Positions 9,364-19,660 of a stretch of DNA of 64,000 nucleotides are shown piece after piece. Origin of the DNA: Phycisphaeraceae bacterium (GTDB lineage Bacteria > Planctomycetota > Phycisphaerae > Phycisphaerales > Phycisphaeraceae); assembly GCA_029260615.1 (NCBI GenBank), contig JAJDCX010000035.1, positions 1 through 64,000 on the forward strand, written 5' to 3'. The position numbers and the translations under genes are program-made. Each line of letters opens with the position of its first letter. Within the stretch, counting starts at the first letter, position 1. The notes under the pieces were generated by a model. The model ran no database searches and was not told the DNA's origin. It was given only the letters and a program-made list of their open reading frames with translations.

Positions 9364-10710
9364 TTACACGGTGGTGTGATCCGGTGTCAGTCGACGCCGC
9401 TTGAACAAATCAGGGGACAGGTCGATACCCTCGGTATGTATCCGGTCGAGGATCTGTGGCCTCACGCCGCATGCCTCAAAGTGCCCCTGCGCGTGTCCCT
9501 GCTCCGACAAACCGGTCTGCCTGTATACGAACAGGTCCTGGATGCAGATCTGATCGATTTCCATGCCGGTGATCTCGGAGATCGTGATCAATTTCCGCTT
9601 GCCGCCTGTAAGTCGGTCGGCGTGGATCACCAGGTCAAGCGCCGACGCCATCTGCTCTCGGATCGCACGGATGGGGTAGTTCAACCCCGCCATCGAAACC
9701 ATGTTCTCGACCCGGCGTGTCGCATCACGGGCGTTGTTGGCGTGGACGGTCGTCATGGACCCCTCGTGCCCGGTGTTCATCGCCTGGAGCATGTCCAAAG
9801 CCTCGGCACTACGGACCTCACCGATGATGATCCGGTCCGGCCTCATCCGCAGGGAATTTCGGAGCAGGTCACGCTGAGTGATCTGTCCCTGACCCTCGAT
9901 ATTTGGTGGGCGGGTCTCTAGGCGCACGACGTGATCGCGGGGCAACTGAAGCTCTGCGGCGTCCTCGATAGTCACGAGCCGTTCTTCGTCGGGGATCCAC
10001 TTGGACATCAGGTTAAGGAGCGTCGTCTTACCCGCACCGGTGCCGCCGGAGATCAGGATGTTCAGCCTCGCTTGTACGCAGGCGGCCAGGAACTGGCACA
10101 TCTCCTTGGTCAGCGTGCCCAACTCAATTAATTCATCCTCATCGATCTTCACGGTCCCAAATCGACGGATACTCATCATCGGGCCGTCGATGGATAATGG
10201 CGGTATCACAGCATTGACCCGTGAACCGTCGTGCAAACGTGCATCGAGCATCGGTGAACTCTCGTCGATACGTCGGCCCACGTCCGCGGCGATCCGGTTG
10301 ATCACCTGCATCAAGTGGTTGTTGTCACGGAATGTCGCATCCACTTTCTCGAGTCGCCCGCGGCGTTCGATGTAGATCTGGTCTGGGCCGTTGACAAGGA
10401 TGTCACTGATACCCGGCTCACGGAGGAACTCTTCAAGCGGCCCCAGGCCGAAGATCTCATCCATCACGTCACGCACGAGCTGCTGCTTCTCCGGGCCGGT
10501 CAGCGGGACGCGCTGCTCACGGATCAGGATGTCCGCCCTGCGAGAGCACTCGGCGTGCAGCTGCTCTGGTTTGAGTTGCCTGGCCTCGTTCATGTCCATC
10601 GTATTCAACAGTTGACGATGAATCGTGGTACGCAGAGCTAGCAGGTCTCTGCGGATGCCGCCGTTTCCGTTGCCGTTTGAGGGCGCTTCGAATGTTTGTG
10701 AGTTATCCAT
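9364..10710 (-). CDS. tadA: CpaF/TadA family secretion ATPase
   Basis: Walker A '[20 protein letters not shown]', '[36 protein letters not shown]'. Confidence 0.96.
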   Translation of the reverse strand: MDNSQTFEAPSNGNGNGGIRRDLLALRTTIHRQLLNTMDMNEARQLKPEQLHAECSRRADILIREQRVPLTGPEKQQLVRDVMDEIFGLGPLEEFLREPGISDILVNGPDQIYIERRGRLEKVDATFRDNNHLMQVINRIAADVGRRIDESSPMLDARLHDGSRVNAVIPPLSIDGPMMSIRRFGTVKIDEDELIELGTLTKEMCQFLAACVQARLNILISGGTGAGKTTLLNLMSKWIPDEERLVTIEDAAELQLPRDHVVRLETRPPNIEGQGQITQRDLLRNSLRMRPDRIIIGEVRSAEALDMLQAMNTGHEGSMTTVHANNARDATRRVENMVSMAGLNYPIRAIREQMASALDLVIHADRLTGGKRKLITISEITGMEIDQICIQDLFVYRQTGLSEQGHAQGHFEACGVRPQILDRIHTEGIDLSPDLFKRRRLTPDHTTV

Positions 10711-10728
10711 GATTGACCTGTAACCTGT

Positions 10729-11904
10729 TTAGTTCTGCATGTTCAGTACCGATATGTGTCCGTTTCCCTGTGCCTTGGCGACATCTTCAGCCAGTCTCTG
10801 GATGTCACGCCTCGCGCCGCAACGTGGGGCGCACTGCGCCAGTGGCTGGCCCATGTTGATGCTCTCGGTCGCACTGGTAAAATCGTTCTTGACCACCTGC
10901 AAGTCACACCCGCCCAGCGCTCTACGAGCCTCGTCGAGGCTCAGAAGGCTGTGCCTACTCTTGTAGCGGTTGATGACGTGGCGGACCGAGTTGGGCGTTA
11001 CCCCGTGCTGGATCAAAGCATTCTGAATCGCTCGGGACGCGCGGATATCCTTGACAGAAAGCTGACCGACTATCAATGTGAAACGGCTAAGATGCGCCAG
11101 CCTCGCCGCCAACGCGATAGGTACTCGGGGGGCATCGATCACGACCCAGGGGTAAGCCTGCTGACATGCCTGCACCAACGGCTCGAGCCGATCGTACCGC
11201 AGCGGAGCCGGGTCGCTAAAGTCGACACTAACCGGATTGATTAGTGCGTGCAGGCGGTCACTGAATTTTAACGCGGTGGTCGTGACCAGCTGTGGATCGA
11301 TCTGGCTGTCGTCGTCGTAGCCCATGACCTCCGCGAGCCCGTAGCTTCCGCTGAGTCCCAGGTACGAGGCGATCGTGCCGTAGGCATTATCCAAATCGAT
11401 CAACAACGCCGGCTCACTGTCCCCGCGTGGAAGCTCCGTGGCCAGATTGACCGCCAGCGTGGTCGCCCCACAACCCCCGCCGGCCGAGAGTACGGTGACC
11501 AGTGACCCACTGGATTCTTCCGTGCCGGTTAAGTTTGAACGCAGACGCTTGATGATGCGTGGCAGTTCCTGCTCTATCATGGACTTGGCAACGAAGTGAC
11601 GTGCGCCGATATTCATCGCCTCCATCACCAGACCGCTCTGCATCTGTTCGCTCATCACGACAAAACGTGTTTGTGGGAACCGTATGATGATCCGCTCGAG
11701 TTCTTGCAACGCTTGCATCGGTGCGGGGTCGATATCGACTATGGCGGTCTCGCCCTCCTCGCCCCGCGATTCGGCCACCATGTGGCTAAGACCACCACAC
11801 TCGTGGGTTAATGCTGTCAACCCATACATCTCAAACACCGACCGAACCGACGCGGTTGATGCGGGGTCATCGCTGACGATCCAGATGTCTCTTTGGCCGG
11901 TCAT
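10729..11904 (-). CDS. tadZ: CpaE/TadZ family ATPase-like localisation protein
   Basis: N-terminal receiver-like domain then ParA/MinD-like 'LSAGGGCGATTLAVNLATELPRG'. Confidence 0.87.
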   Translation of the reverse strand: MTGQRDIWIVSDDPASTASVRSVFEMYGLTALTHECGGLSHMVAESRGEEGETAIVDIDPAPMQALQELERIIIRFPQTRFVVMSEQMQSGLVMEAMNIGARHFVAKSMIEQELPRIIKRLRSNLTGTEESSGSLVTVLSAGGGCGATTLAVNLATELPRGDSEPALLIDLDNAYGTIASYLGLSGSYGLAEVMGYDDDSQIDPQLVTTTALKFSDRLHALINPVSVDFSDPAPLRYDRLEPLVQACQQAYPWVVIDAPRVPIALAARLAHLSRFTLIVGQLSVKDIRASRAIQNALIQHGVTPNSVRHVINRYKSRHSLLSLDEARRALGGCDLQVVKNDFTSATESINMGQPLAQCAPRCGARRDIQRLAEDVAKAQGNGHISVLNMQN

Positions 11905-11915
11905 GGCGTTCTCGT

Positions 11916-13592
11916 CTACTTGGTTTCTTCCGGTGCTTGCATCTGCTCGGGCTCGTCGGCTGGCGCATCGACGGTCGGCTCTTCCACCTCATCTGCTGCT
12001 GCCCCGTCTTCTGGCATGGCGTCCAACTCGGAGGCTTCCTGGTCAGCCGGGGCCTCGCTTTCTTCCTCCTCTGAAACGCCATTCATCCAGGGGGACGGAC
12101 CAGAGGCACCCATGTATGACTCCCACGCACCGGGGCCTTTAAGCTGATCCAGGCCGTGCTCACGCAGCCAAGTCGCGTGGACATCGCCACGTTTGGCGGG
12201 GACCCGACCCTCGATCCAACCGTTTACATAGAGTTCCCAGTCGCTGGGCGCGTCGTGCAGGTCACCCGGCAACGGCCGTACCCCGGTGATCGACAGCGGC
12301 TCTACCAGCGAAACCGTCGCCAGCACAATCAGCTCGGTGTCCTCCTGCTGGTACCGCACGGAGCGGAACAGTGACCCAAGCACGGGGACGTTGCCGAACC
12401 CCGGGGTGTTCTGCGCCTGAGCCGAGGTGGTCTGATTTAGTAGCCCAGCCAACGCAAACGTTTGCCCGCTGTGCATCTCAAGCGTCGTCTCGGCACGTCG
12501 GGTAATCAGTGAAGGGATACTGAATCCTTCGATCTGAACAGAGCCGATATTGCTGAGTTGGCTGACCTCGGGTGCCAGCTTCAGACGTATGGTTCCGTCA
12601 CCCAACACGGTCGGACGGAACTTCAGGCGTATACCGAACTCCTTAAACTCGATCGTGATAGATGTGTTGCCGTCACCCCCCCCAGATCCTTGCACCACCG
12701 GGATCGGGAACTCGCCGCCCGCCAGGAAGCTCGCCTCTTCCCCACTGACCGCAACCAGGGATGGCTCGGCCAACACACGCATGTACTGGTTGTCTTCTAA
12801 GGCCTGGAGGAACAACTGCAGGTCCAGGTCGGGGATGCCAGCGAACAGCGTGACCGCGGACCCTACCGATGTAGCGGAATTGAACGTGAACGGCAGACCG
12901 AACACGGCGGGCGAGCCTGCCGGCACACCGATGTCCAGTGAATTGGAGTTGCCACCGATCGTTGATGCACCAAAGAAGTCATTCCCCGTATGAACCGCAT
13001 TGACCCCTAATGATCGCAACGCTGTCCGGCTGGCTTCGGCGACGCGGACCTTGATGTGTACCTGCTGCACGCCAGCCACCGAGGTCATGTCCAGATGCTT
13101 GAGCCCAACAGTTTCCATATAGGAACGCAGACGCCTGGCGTCTTCTGCACGATTAAATAGCCCCCGTACTGTCACCAGGTCGCGCGATTTGCCCACCACC
13201 AGGCGGGCATCGGGGAATAGCCGACTCAGATCATTCTGCAATTCGGAGACATCGACGTGGACGGTAATGACTTTGGTGATCGTTTGTCCGCTATCGCTCC
13301 ACAGAATAAGGTCGGTACTCCCGATACTCTTTGCCAGCACAACCACCTGGTCGGGCGCGGCGATCTGTACATCCGCGATCTTTGGCGCCGCGACCGAGAC
13401 CTTAGCGATAGACCATGGCGCGCTGACCAGTTCTGATCGGCCTTCTGATAGCGCAATGATGCCGTCCCCTTGCCCCTCATCCGATGCGGCCATCACACTA
13501 TGGGTGGTCACCAGCACCAGCATGAGAACAACACTCGTCAGAACGATCCAGCTTGCTTGATACTTGAGCTTAAGCATGACATCTCCATACAT
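11916..13592 (-). CDS. cpaC: type II/III secretion system secretin, CpaC/RcpA-like
   Basis: 'GEEASFLAGGEFPIPVVQG', 'EFGIRLKFRPTVLGDGTIRLKLAPEVSQL' secretin core; BON/pilus-associated N-terminal domain. Confidence 0.93.
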   Translation of the reverse strand: MYGDVMLKLKYQASWIVLTSVVLMLVLVTTHSVMAASDEGQGDGIIALSEGRSELVSAPWSIAKVSVAAPKIADVQIAAPDQVVVLAKSIGSTDLILWSDSGQTITKVITVHVDVSELQNDLSRLFPDARLVVGKSRDLVTVRGLFNRAEDARRLRSYMETVGLKHLDMTSVAGVQQVHIKVRVAEASRTALRSLGVNAVHTGNDFFGASTIGGNSNSLDIGVPAGSPAVFGLPFTFNSATSVGSAVTLFAGIPDLDLQLFLQALEDNQYMRVLAEPSLVAVSGEEASFLAGGEFPIPVVQGSGGGDGNTSITIEFKEFGIRLKFRPTVLGDGTIRLKLAPEVSQLSNIGSVQIEGFSIPSLITRRAETTLEMHSGQTFALAGLLNQTTSAQAQNTPGFGNVPVLGSLFRSVRYQQEDTELIVLATVSLVEPLSITGVRPLPGDLHDAPSDWELYVNGWIEGRVPAKRGDVHATWLREHGLDQLKGPGAWESYMGASGPSPWMNGVSEEEESEAPADQEASELDAMPEDGAAADEVEEPTVDAPADEPEQMQAPEETK

Positions 13593-13636
13593 AGTTCACG
13601 GGTCGCCGGTTTACGGCGGTCGCCCGGGGGATCAAT

Positions 13637-14620
13637 CTAATGAAGCCGCTCGGCGACTTGGGGCTCGCCACTATCACTTTGTACAAAATTACGCACCCCG
13701 ACCTGATCACCACGCATGACCGTCACCGTCCACTTTCCGGGCTGTGTCCGCTGCGAGTTCATGTCTGGGGTGTAAGGCTCGGGCATGTTCATCACCATGG
13801 CTGTGCTCACCGCCTGTTGATCGTCACCCACCCACGCACCCAGGTACTCTGCAAGACTCGCTAACTTGCCACCGCTTAAAAGTGTCGCGTCCCGGTCCGA
13901 CTCCGTCGTGTCAAGCGGGTTCCGCATCGCCAGTGAAACCGTCCCGTGTACCGACGCCAACTGCAGAGCCTCCGCCTGCCTGGAATCCACCAGCAGCGTG
14001 ACCCGGCGTGTCTTGCGGCGTGCCATGGCACTTTCCTCATCAGCACTAGCTTGCCCGTCTTCATTGGAGGTGTCTGCAGTCTCATCATCGATTGCCAGCA
14101 CCTTGACACCCTGCAGGAGCGTGGTGGATACGGCGTCTGCGACGTTCTTCTTCATGTCACTGTCAAAACGGAAGAACGCCAAGACGTCTACCACGCTGCC
14201 GGGGTACAGCAGGCCTTCCAGCCCGGCAGAGAGTTTCAATTCGACGGTGACGGCCCGTTTCCCCGGAGGGAGATTCGAGACCAATCTCATGCCACGGCTG
14301 CCACCGGCGAAGCAGTCGTATGTGATCGGCTGACCCTGAACCAACTGACGGGTCAGCGTCTGTCCGACAGCCAAGATCGTGTCCTGAATTGCACCAACAG
14401 GGGCGTCCTTGGCTTTGATCGTACGCTCGACGAGATCCTCTGCGCGGACCAATGACACCGCAGGCATATCCCGTGCCGCCACATAAACAATTACGTCCAG
14501 GTCCGAGCCGCGCGACGACTGCGCTGGGTTCGTTGATGAACCCACCGCGGCCATCAGCAACGCCGCCGAGAACGCGGCAACCAGGCCCAATGCTATCAGT
14601 CCGACGATTGACATCTTCAT
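13637..14620 (-). CDS. cpaB: Flp pilus assembly protein CpaB/RcpC
   Basis: N-terminal TM, SAF-like 'VYVAARDMPAVSLVRAEDLVERTI', operon position. Confidence 0.87.
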   Translation of the reverse strand: MKMSIVGLIALGLVAAFSAALLMAAVGSSTNPAQSSRGSDLDVIVYVAARDMPAVSLVRAEDLVERTIKAKDAPVGAIQDTILAVGQTLTRQLVQGQPITYDCFAGGSRGMRLVSNLPPGKRAVTVELKLSAGLEGLLYPGSVVDVLAFFRFDSDMKKNVADAVSTTLLQGVKVLAIDDETADTSNEDGQASADEESAMARRKTRRVTLLVDSRQAEALQLASVHGTVSLAMRNPLDTTESDRDATLLSGGKLASLAEYLGAWVGDDQQAVSTAMVMNMPEPYTPDMNSQRTQPGKWTVTVMRGDQVGVRNFVQSDSGEPQVAERLH

Positions 14621-14681
14621 GGCTTATGCCTTTCCTTCTGCTGGGGCCGACCACAGGCAGGCCCGATTGGTCTGTGCCGGA

Positions 14682-15110
14682 TCACGGCCCTTCTTTTGAC
14701 ATACTCACCGACGCCTGGAGGTTGCCGGGGACGGGGATCAAAAAGAATCCGATCAATTCAACATTCCCGTCATAGGGCACGCTCACCTGGACCGTCACCG
14801 GGTCTCCCACGTCTCCCGCTTGTGTGATCGTAGTTGAGTACCCGGCAGCACCCATCCCTGCCTGGGTCATCCGCGCGTCAACGACAGAGTTGATGTCAGC
14901 GTTATTCGAATCAGCACGGGCACCGACTCTGGCACCCTCGCGCGCCGCGTTGACCAACTCGCCGGACTTGGTCAGCATCCACCCGTACTCCATCACGCCA
15001 AACAGCAGGATCATCAGCACCGGCATAATGATCACAAATTCCAGCGATGCGATCCCCCGGGCTCGGAACGAAGCACCCCGTGTATTCTGATTTACACGTG
15101 CCATAGCCAT
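14682..15110 (-). CDS. tadE: TadE-like pilus assembly protein
   Basis: 'RGIASLEFVIIMPVLMILLFGVMEYGWMLTKSGELVNAAREGAR' TadE signature. Confidence 0.88.
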   Translation of the reverse strand: MAMARVNQNTRGASFRARGIASLEFVIIMPVLMILLFGVMEYGWMLTKSGELVNAAREGARVGARADSNNADINSVVDARMTQAGMGAAGYSTTITQAGDVGDPVTVQVSVPYDGNVELIGFFLIPVPGNLQASVSMSKEGP

Positions 15111-15670
15111 GCCCCTCCCGACGCAAACAATGTCCCCGCGAAGATGGCCAAGCCATACGGCATCGTGTGTAACGAATCGACAGCCGGGAGCAGGTAGCCC
15201 CGGTGGGATCCACCCTGCCCGAATACGGCCGACCGCAGGCTGTCAAAGATCCAATGAAGATTCGCCGCAACGTCGCGCAGGTTGTGGCGAATAATTATTA
15301 GTGCAATAGCAAGCAGCCCGCCGGCGATCATCACCGCCGCGACCGTAATCAGTCCCCCGATGACACCGACCCAAGCCCCGATCGCCGCCATCAGTTTTGC
15401 GTCCCCCGCCCCCCCGCCGGCAAATACGAACAACAGCACGAATGGCAGCATCGCCAACGCCGCACCTGCTAATGAATCTGCCAGTCCGGCATAGCCCCCC
15501 ACGATCACCGACCAACCAAGACCAGCCAGGATCGCCGGGCCGGTCAATAAGTTGGGGATACGACGGGTCCGGCAATCGGTGGTTGCGGCGATCACCGTGA
15601 AAGCCAGCACGGCCAGCCACTGCAACGGCCACCAGGCGTGATCCCAAAGTGTCAACCACCAGTCGTTCAT
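15092..15670 (-). CDS. cpaA: A24-family prepilin peptidase (TadV/CpaA)
   Basis: 'DCRTRRIPNLLTGPAI' and 'GGGAGDAKLMAAIGAWVG' (GxGD aspartyl motif). Confidence 0.92.
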   Translation of the reverse strand: MNDWWLTLWDHAWWPLQWLAVLAFTVIAATTDCRTRRIPNLLTGPAILAGLGWSVIVGGYAGLADSLAGAALAMLPFVLLFVFAGGGAGDAKLMAAIGAWVGVIGGLITVAAVMIAGGLLAIALIIIRHNLRDVAANLHWIFDSLRSAVFGQGGSHRGYLLPAVDSLHTMPYGLAIFAGTLFASGGAWLWHV

Positions 15671-15691
15671 GTCGTCGTCTCTCCGTCTGTC

Positions 15692-15856
15692 TTACTTGTT
15701 GACTTCACCAGTCATCTCATCAAACCTGCCGCTGACAGCCACCCCCAAGAGCGCCGCGGCGAGGGCTACTCCCACCCCGATAAACGCCAGCAGCAGCGCG
15801 TACTCGATCGTGGTTACACCCTTCTGGTCATGTATGAAGCAAGTGATGTATCCCAT
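15692..15856 (-). CDS. flp: Flp family type IVb pilin (second copy)
   Basis: Manual translation: MGYITCFIHDQKGVTTIEYALLLAFIGVGVALAAALLGVAVSGRFDEMTGEVNK*; G|xxxxEYALLL processing motif; GAGGG upstream as RBS. Confidence 0.88.
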   Translation of the reverse strand: MGYITCFIHDQKGVTTIEYALLLAFIGVGVALAAALLGVAVSGRFDEMTGEVNK

Positions 15857-16032
15857 GCCGCCCTCATGCCCCGTCCCTGGTCCATACGGACGCCGGGTGA
15901 TCGATGCTTATCGTGCCTGTCCCGCCCATCCCCATCTCACGAGACGGCGGTCCCGTGAGATGGAGTCGGTGGGGTTACGGCCATACCGACCAGCGCGTGG
16001 CGCTTAGCCGGCAGGAGCCGCCATTACGGACC

Positions 16033-16203
16033 TTAGGCTGCACCGATATCTGTCGCGGCACCAGTCATCTTTGCGGCGACGGCGGTGCCCAGCGCTAACG
16101 CTGCCGCAGCGACGGTCGAACCGACGAATGCCAGTAACAGCGCGTACTCAACACTCGAGATCCCTTCGTCTTCACGGACGAACTTTTTCAGAAGCTCCAA
16201 CAT
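16033..16203 (-). CDS. flp: Flp family type IVb pilin (first copy)
   Basis: Manual translation: MLELLKKFVREDEGISSVEYALLLAFVGSTVAAAALALGTAVAAKMTGAATDIGAA*; Flp motif G|ISSVEYALLL. Confidence 0.93.
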   Translation of the reverse strand: MLELLKKFVREDEGISSVEYALLLAFVGSTVAAAALALGTAVAAKMTGAATDIGAA

Positions 16204-16546
16204 GACTCATCTCCTTCTTATTCGACGCACGCACAAGTGCGTCTTGGTTTTCATCACAACGCACGTACAGCGCACGTCGCTCCGTTCTGGAACACACTCC
16301 CAGCCACGGGGCGGAACATTAATCCGCCATTCTGTTTACCAACGCCTCCTCAGACGCAGACATGATTCGGCCGGATCTCTCCAAACCAAAACGGGGCAAT
16401 CCCGTGATGCCCTGATGTGATACGCCACAACTCTGCGCAACTTGCGCGCGGCATTAATAAGAGAAAACGGTTCGAAAATGTTTAGAGCCGCCAAGAGCCA
16501 GCACAAGCATCATGGACGAATCACAATAATTTACCCAACTTAACAT

Positions 16547-17392
16547 GTGCACATTTATAGGCGTATTATGGCGATTGGCTCTTGCCCTTACACATACCAT
16601 GAATTAAACTGTGCTTGTTCGCTTCATTTCAACATCCCTCACACCATCGGGTGTGTTTCAAATAACCCGTCCGTAACATCAAGCGAAATCACTTCTGCCC
16701 AGTCTCCGGTCTTACCGGGCAAATCGCGCACGGACATAGAACCGGATTTTGAGGGTGGGGAGTACAGGTTGAGGCGGGACCGATTCAAATTCGATCGCTC
16801 AATGCTAGAAGCGGTGAAACGTCACCTGCGAGCTAGAGGCGATCACCACAGACCCACACCGGAATGTGTCGCTGCCTGGCGTGAATTCTACCGCCAGTGT
16901 GATCCGCTGATACACCGCTTCGTCAGGATCTATGTCAGGACCACCGTCGACATGGACGACTGCAGTCAGGAGGTCTGGGTACGTCTAATCAAACGTCTTA
17001 AGACATTCGACTACGATCCCTCGCGCGGCGCGTTCTCTTCCTGGCTCTACCGGGTAGTCCGCAGCGTGACCGCCAGCTACTTCCGCCACGAGTTCCGGGT
17101 CAATGATGGTGACAAGCGCTCGGCCATGTCCAGAGTGCATAGTGATTACCATGATGATCCCGCACGGATGATGGAGGAGCTAGACTCACAGAAGCAAGTC
17201 CAGACCATGCTGCTGACCATACGCAGGAACGTCTCAAGACCAAACTACGAGCTGTTGTATATGCGGTGGATCCAACAACGATCCGTCGATGATGTGGCAC
17301 AGGCTCTGGACCTCAGTCGTCAGCAGGTCTGGTATCGAGAGCACCGTGCGCGCAAGAAGCTTCGCGGGGTGATGGCAGACCATGCTCGGTAG
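16547..17392 (+). CDS. sigma-70 family (ECF-like) RNA polymerase sigma factor; true start probably inside the ORF (e.g. near 16801)
   Basis: 'DMDDCSQEVWVRLIKRLKTFDYDPSRGAFSSWLYRVVRSVTASYFRHE' region 2; C-terminal 'RSVDDVAQALDLSRQQVWYREHRARKKLR' region 4. Confidence 0.82.
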   Translation: MHIYRRIMAIGSCPYTYHELNCACSLHFNIPHTIGCVSNNPSVTSSEITSAQSPVLPGKSRTDIEPDFEGGEYRLRRDRFKFDRSMLEAVKRHLRARGDHHRPTPECVAAWREFYRQCDPLIHRFVRIYVRTTVDMDDCSQEVWVRLIKRLKTFDYDPSRGAFSSWLYRVVRSVTASYFRHEFRVNDGDKRSAMSRVHSDYHDDPARMMEELDSQKQVQTMLLTIRRNVSRPNYELLYMRWIQQRSVDDVAQALDLSRQQVWYREHRARKKLRGVMADHAR

Positions 17393-17486
17393 ATGGTCTG
17401 CACGGGAGTATGCCAGGCGGGTGATAGTGCCAGACCCGCCCAGGTACTAACGGCCGTAATCGGGACACCTATGCGAGGTGACAACC

Positions 17487-18848
17487 ATGAGCAGATGCAC
17501 CCAACACTTCACCGGCCAGAGTAGACAGAGTATCCGGCGTGACGCCCGCTGTGGCGGGATGGCAACGCTCTGGGTGGCCATGACCATAATTCTTCTATTC
17601 GCGTTCGTGGCGATGGCGGTCGATGTCACCTTTGTGACGTTCACAGGACGTCAACTCAGCGCCGGCGCGGACGCCGCGGCACTAGCGGGGGTGGCGCAGG
17701 TCCGACGAGACCAGAGCTCAGCAAGAGATCAGGCTGTGTCACTGGCGGCGGCGAACGTTGCCTACACAGACTCGATCCAGATACGCCGAAACGACGCCAA
17801 CGCCTCAACAGGGGACGTGGTGATCGGCATCTACCGCCGCGTCGATCGGACTTTTACACCGATCACACCCGGCGAGCTACCCAATGCTGTTCGCGTCAAT
17901 GCACTAAGGACTCAAGGCTCACTCGGTGGCCCGATGCCGACTCTCTTCGCCTCGATGTTCGGGATCAACAATATTGATGTCGAGCGAAACGCCATCGCCA
18001 TGGTCCGCGGAGATGTCGGCCCGGGCGTGATCGCATTGGACCCCAACGCCCAATGCACCTTAGACATGAGAGGCACCAGCGGCACGTTTTCAGTCGAGGG
18101 CGGCGTCCTGCAAGTCAACTCCGACGATTCGCAGGCCGCCTGCCACTCCGGCCAACCCACGATGGATGTAGAAGAAGTCTACGTTGTCGGCGGCACGGAT
18201 AAGAAGTTCGAGGACCAGGTCGATCTTGATGGCGAACTCATAACCGACGCCGATCCCATCCCCGATCCGCTCGCCGCCCTGCCCGAGCCCAACGTGCCCA
18301 GCGATCCGGCCGTCAACTTCGGAAACCTTTCGTATTCTAATGGCGACGTCGTCATTCTTCAGCCGGGGTTGTACAACGATCTTCGGATCAACGGTGGTGA
18401 CATCACGTTCCTGCCCGGGCTTTATTACATCACCGGCGATTTAGATATAACCGGCGGCAATGTCGATGCGACCGGGGGTGTCATGCTCTTCATCGGGCCT
18501 ACCGGTTTCTTCAACGTATCCGGGAACGGGGCTTTCAACATTGTCGGGATGGATCCGACCGCTTACCCCGATGGCCCAGCCGTCCCCGGCGAGATCGCAA
18601 GCATTCAGGTGCCCATCTTCCAGTCTCGCAGCAACGCCGGCGATGCAGAACTCAACGGCACGCCCAATTGGTCGATCGGTGGCACCGTCTACATACCCGA
18701 GGGCACGCTGTCGGTTGAGGGGACACCCGGAACATTTGCCAACGGTCTGATCGCAGGGCATATCGAGATCAGAGGCACCGCCGACATCACCATCGACTTC
18801 CAAGACCAGTTCCCACGCCTGCCTCGCACGGTCTTCCTGGTCGAGTAA
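17487..18848 (+). CDS. tadG: TadG-like pilus assembly protein
   Basis: 'GGMATLWVAMTIILLFAFVAMAVDVTFVTFTGRQLSAGADAAALAGVAQVR' TadE/TadG N-terminal TM signature. Confidence 0.8.
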   Translation: MSRCTQHFTGQSRQSIRRDARCGGMATLWVAMTIILLFAFVAMAVDVTFVTFTGRQLSAGADAAALAGVAQVRRDQSSARDQAVSLAAANVAYTDSIQIRRNDANASTGDVVIGIYRRVDRTFTPITPGELPNAVRVNALRTQGSLGGPMPTLFASMFGINNIDVERNAIAMVRGDVGPGVIALDPNAQCTLDMRGTSGTFSVEGGVLQVNSDDSQAACHSGQPTMDVEEVYVVGGTDKKFEDQVDLDGELITDADPIPDPLAALPEPNVPSDPAVNFGNLSYSNGDVVILQPGLYNDLRINGGDITFLPGLYYITGDLDITGGNVDATGGVMLFIGPTGFFNVSGNGAFNIVGMDPTAYPDGPAVPGEIASIQVPIFQSRSNAGDAELNGTPNWSIGGTVYIPEGTLSVEGTPGTFANGLIAGHIEIRGTADITIDFQDQFPRLPRTVFLVE

Positions 18849-19021
18849 CGTCGGGTGAAGGCTTACTTGTGTGTGTTGTGGGAACGGTCCGCCAAGTCGC
18901 AGGTTCATTGAGCGGACACGAGTAGCCATACAGGCCCAGGCAATTTAGTAAGCCCAAAGACCAAGACCCATATTTTCACTCACAAGAGCTACTGTGCTAG
19001 TTGGCAAAACTAAGTAACCAA

Positions 19022-19066
19022 TAAAAAACCCGCTGATTCCCTATTCGCATAGGGTCTTAGCGGGTT
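19022..19066 (-). terminator. Rho-independent terminator (minus strand)
   Basis: AACCCGCT(GATT)CCCTAT-TCGC-ATAGGG(TCTT)AGCGGGTT nested stems; minus-strand transcript ends GCGGGTTTTTTATT. Confidence 0.8.
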
Positions 19067-19660
19067 CGTTGATAATCATCAACAATGGAGCCGGGGGAAG
19101 CCAAAATATCGGCACAGAGTCGGTCTTTACGTGGGCCAAAGGCCGTTTGGGGTCAAGGTGATTATCAACTCGAATCTTCAACATTGGGGTCGGCCATTCA
19201 TTCGTCTGCCCAGTACCACTAGTGAATGGAGCGATGAAGGAGGCCCAGGTCGAGATCGAGTCGGCGGCTTGGAATCCGGAGCTTGTGGAACGGGCGCGGC
19301 GTCGGGCCCAGCGGGTGTTGCGGGGAGTCTTCGAGGTAATGGGGTGGGAAGTTGAAGTTCTTTGCGTAGACTTGTAGCTGCCTGGGTTACATTGAGTATA
19401 TATGGGCAGCCTGTACGTCCGATACCCGCGGATATGTTACCCCAGCTATTAGACCTAGAACCGCCCCAACGTGTATCTGGTCAATGAGGTTCTATCATAC
19501 GGACTAACCGGTATTCGCCAACGGCCGCGCGGTCAAAGCACTTCCGAGGCACAAGTACTTCGTTCGCAAGGCGCTGTTACAACCATGAGGTCATCCGCTT
19601 GGCACCAGCTGGTCACCTGTATGCCAGACTTTCAGACACGGATTGGTTGTGAAATGGTTA

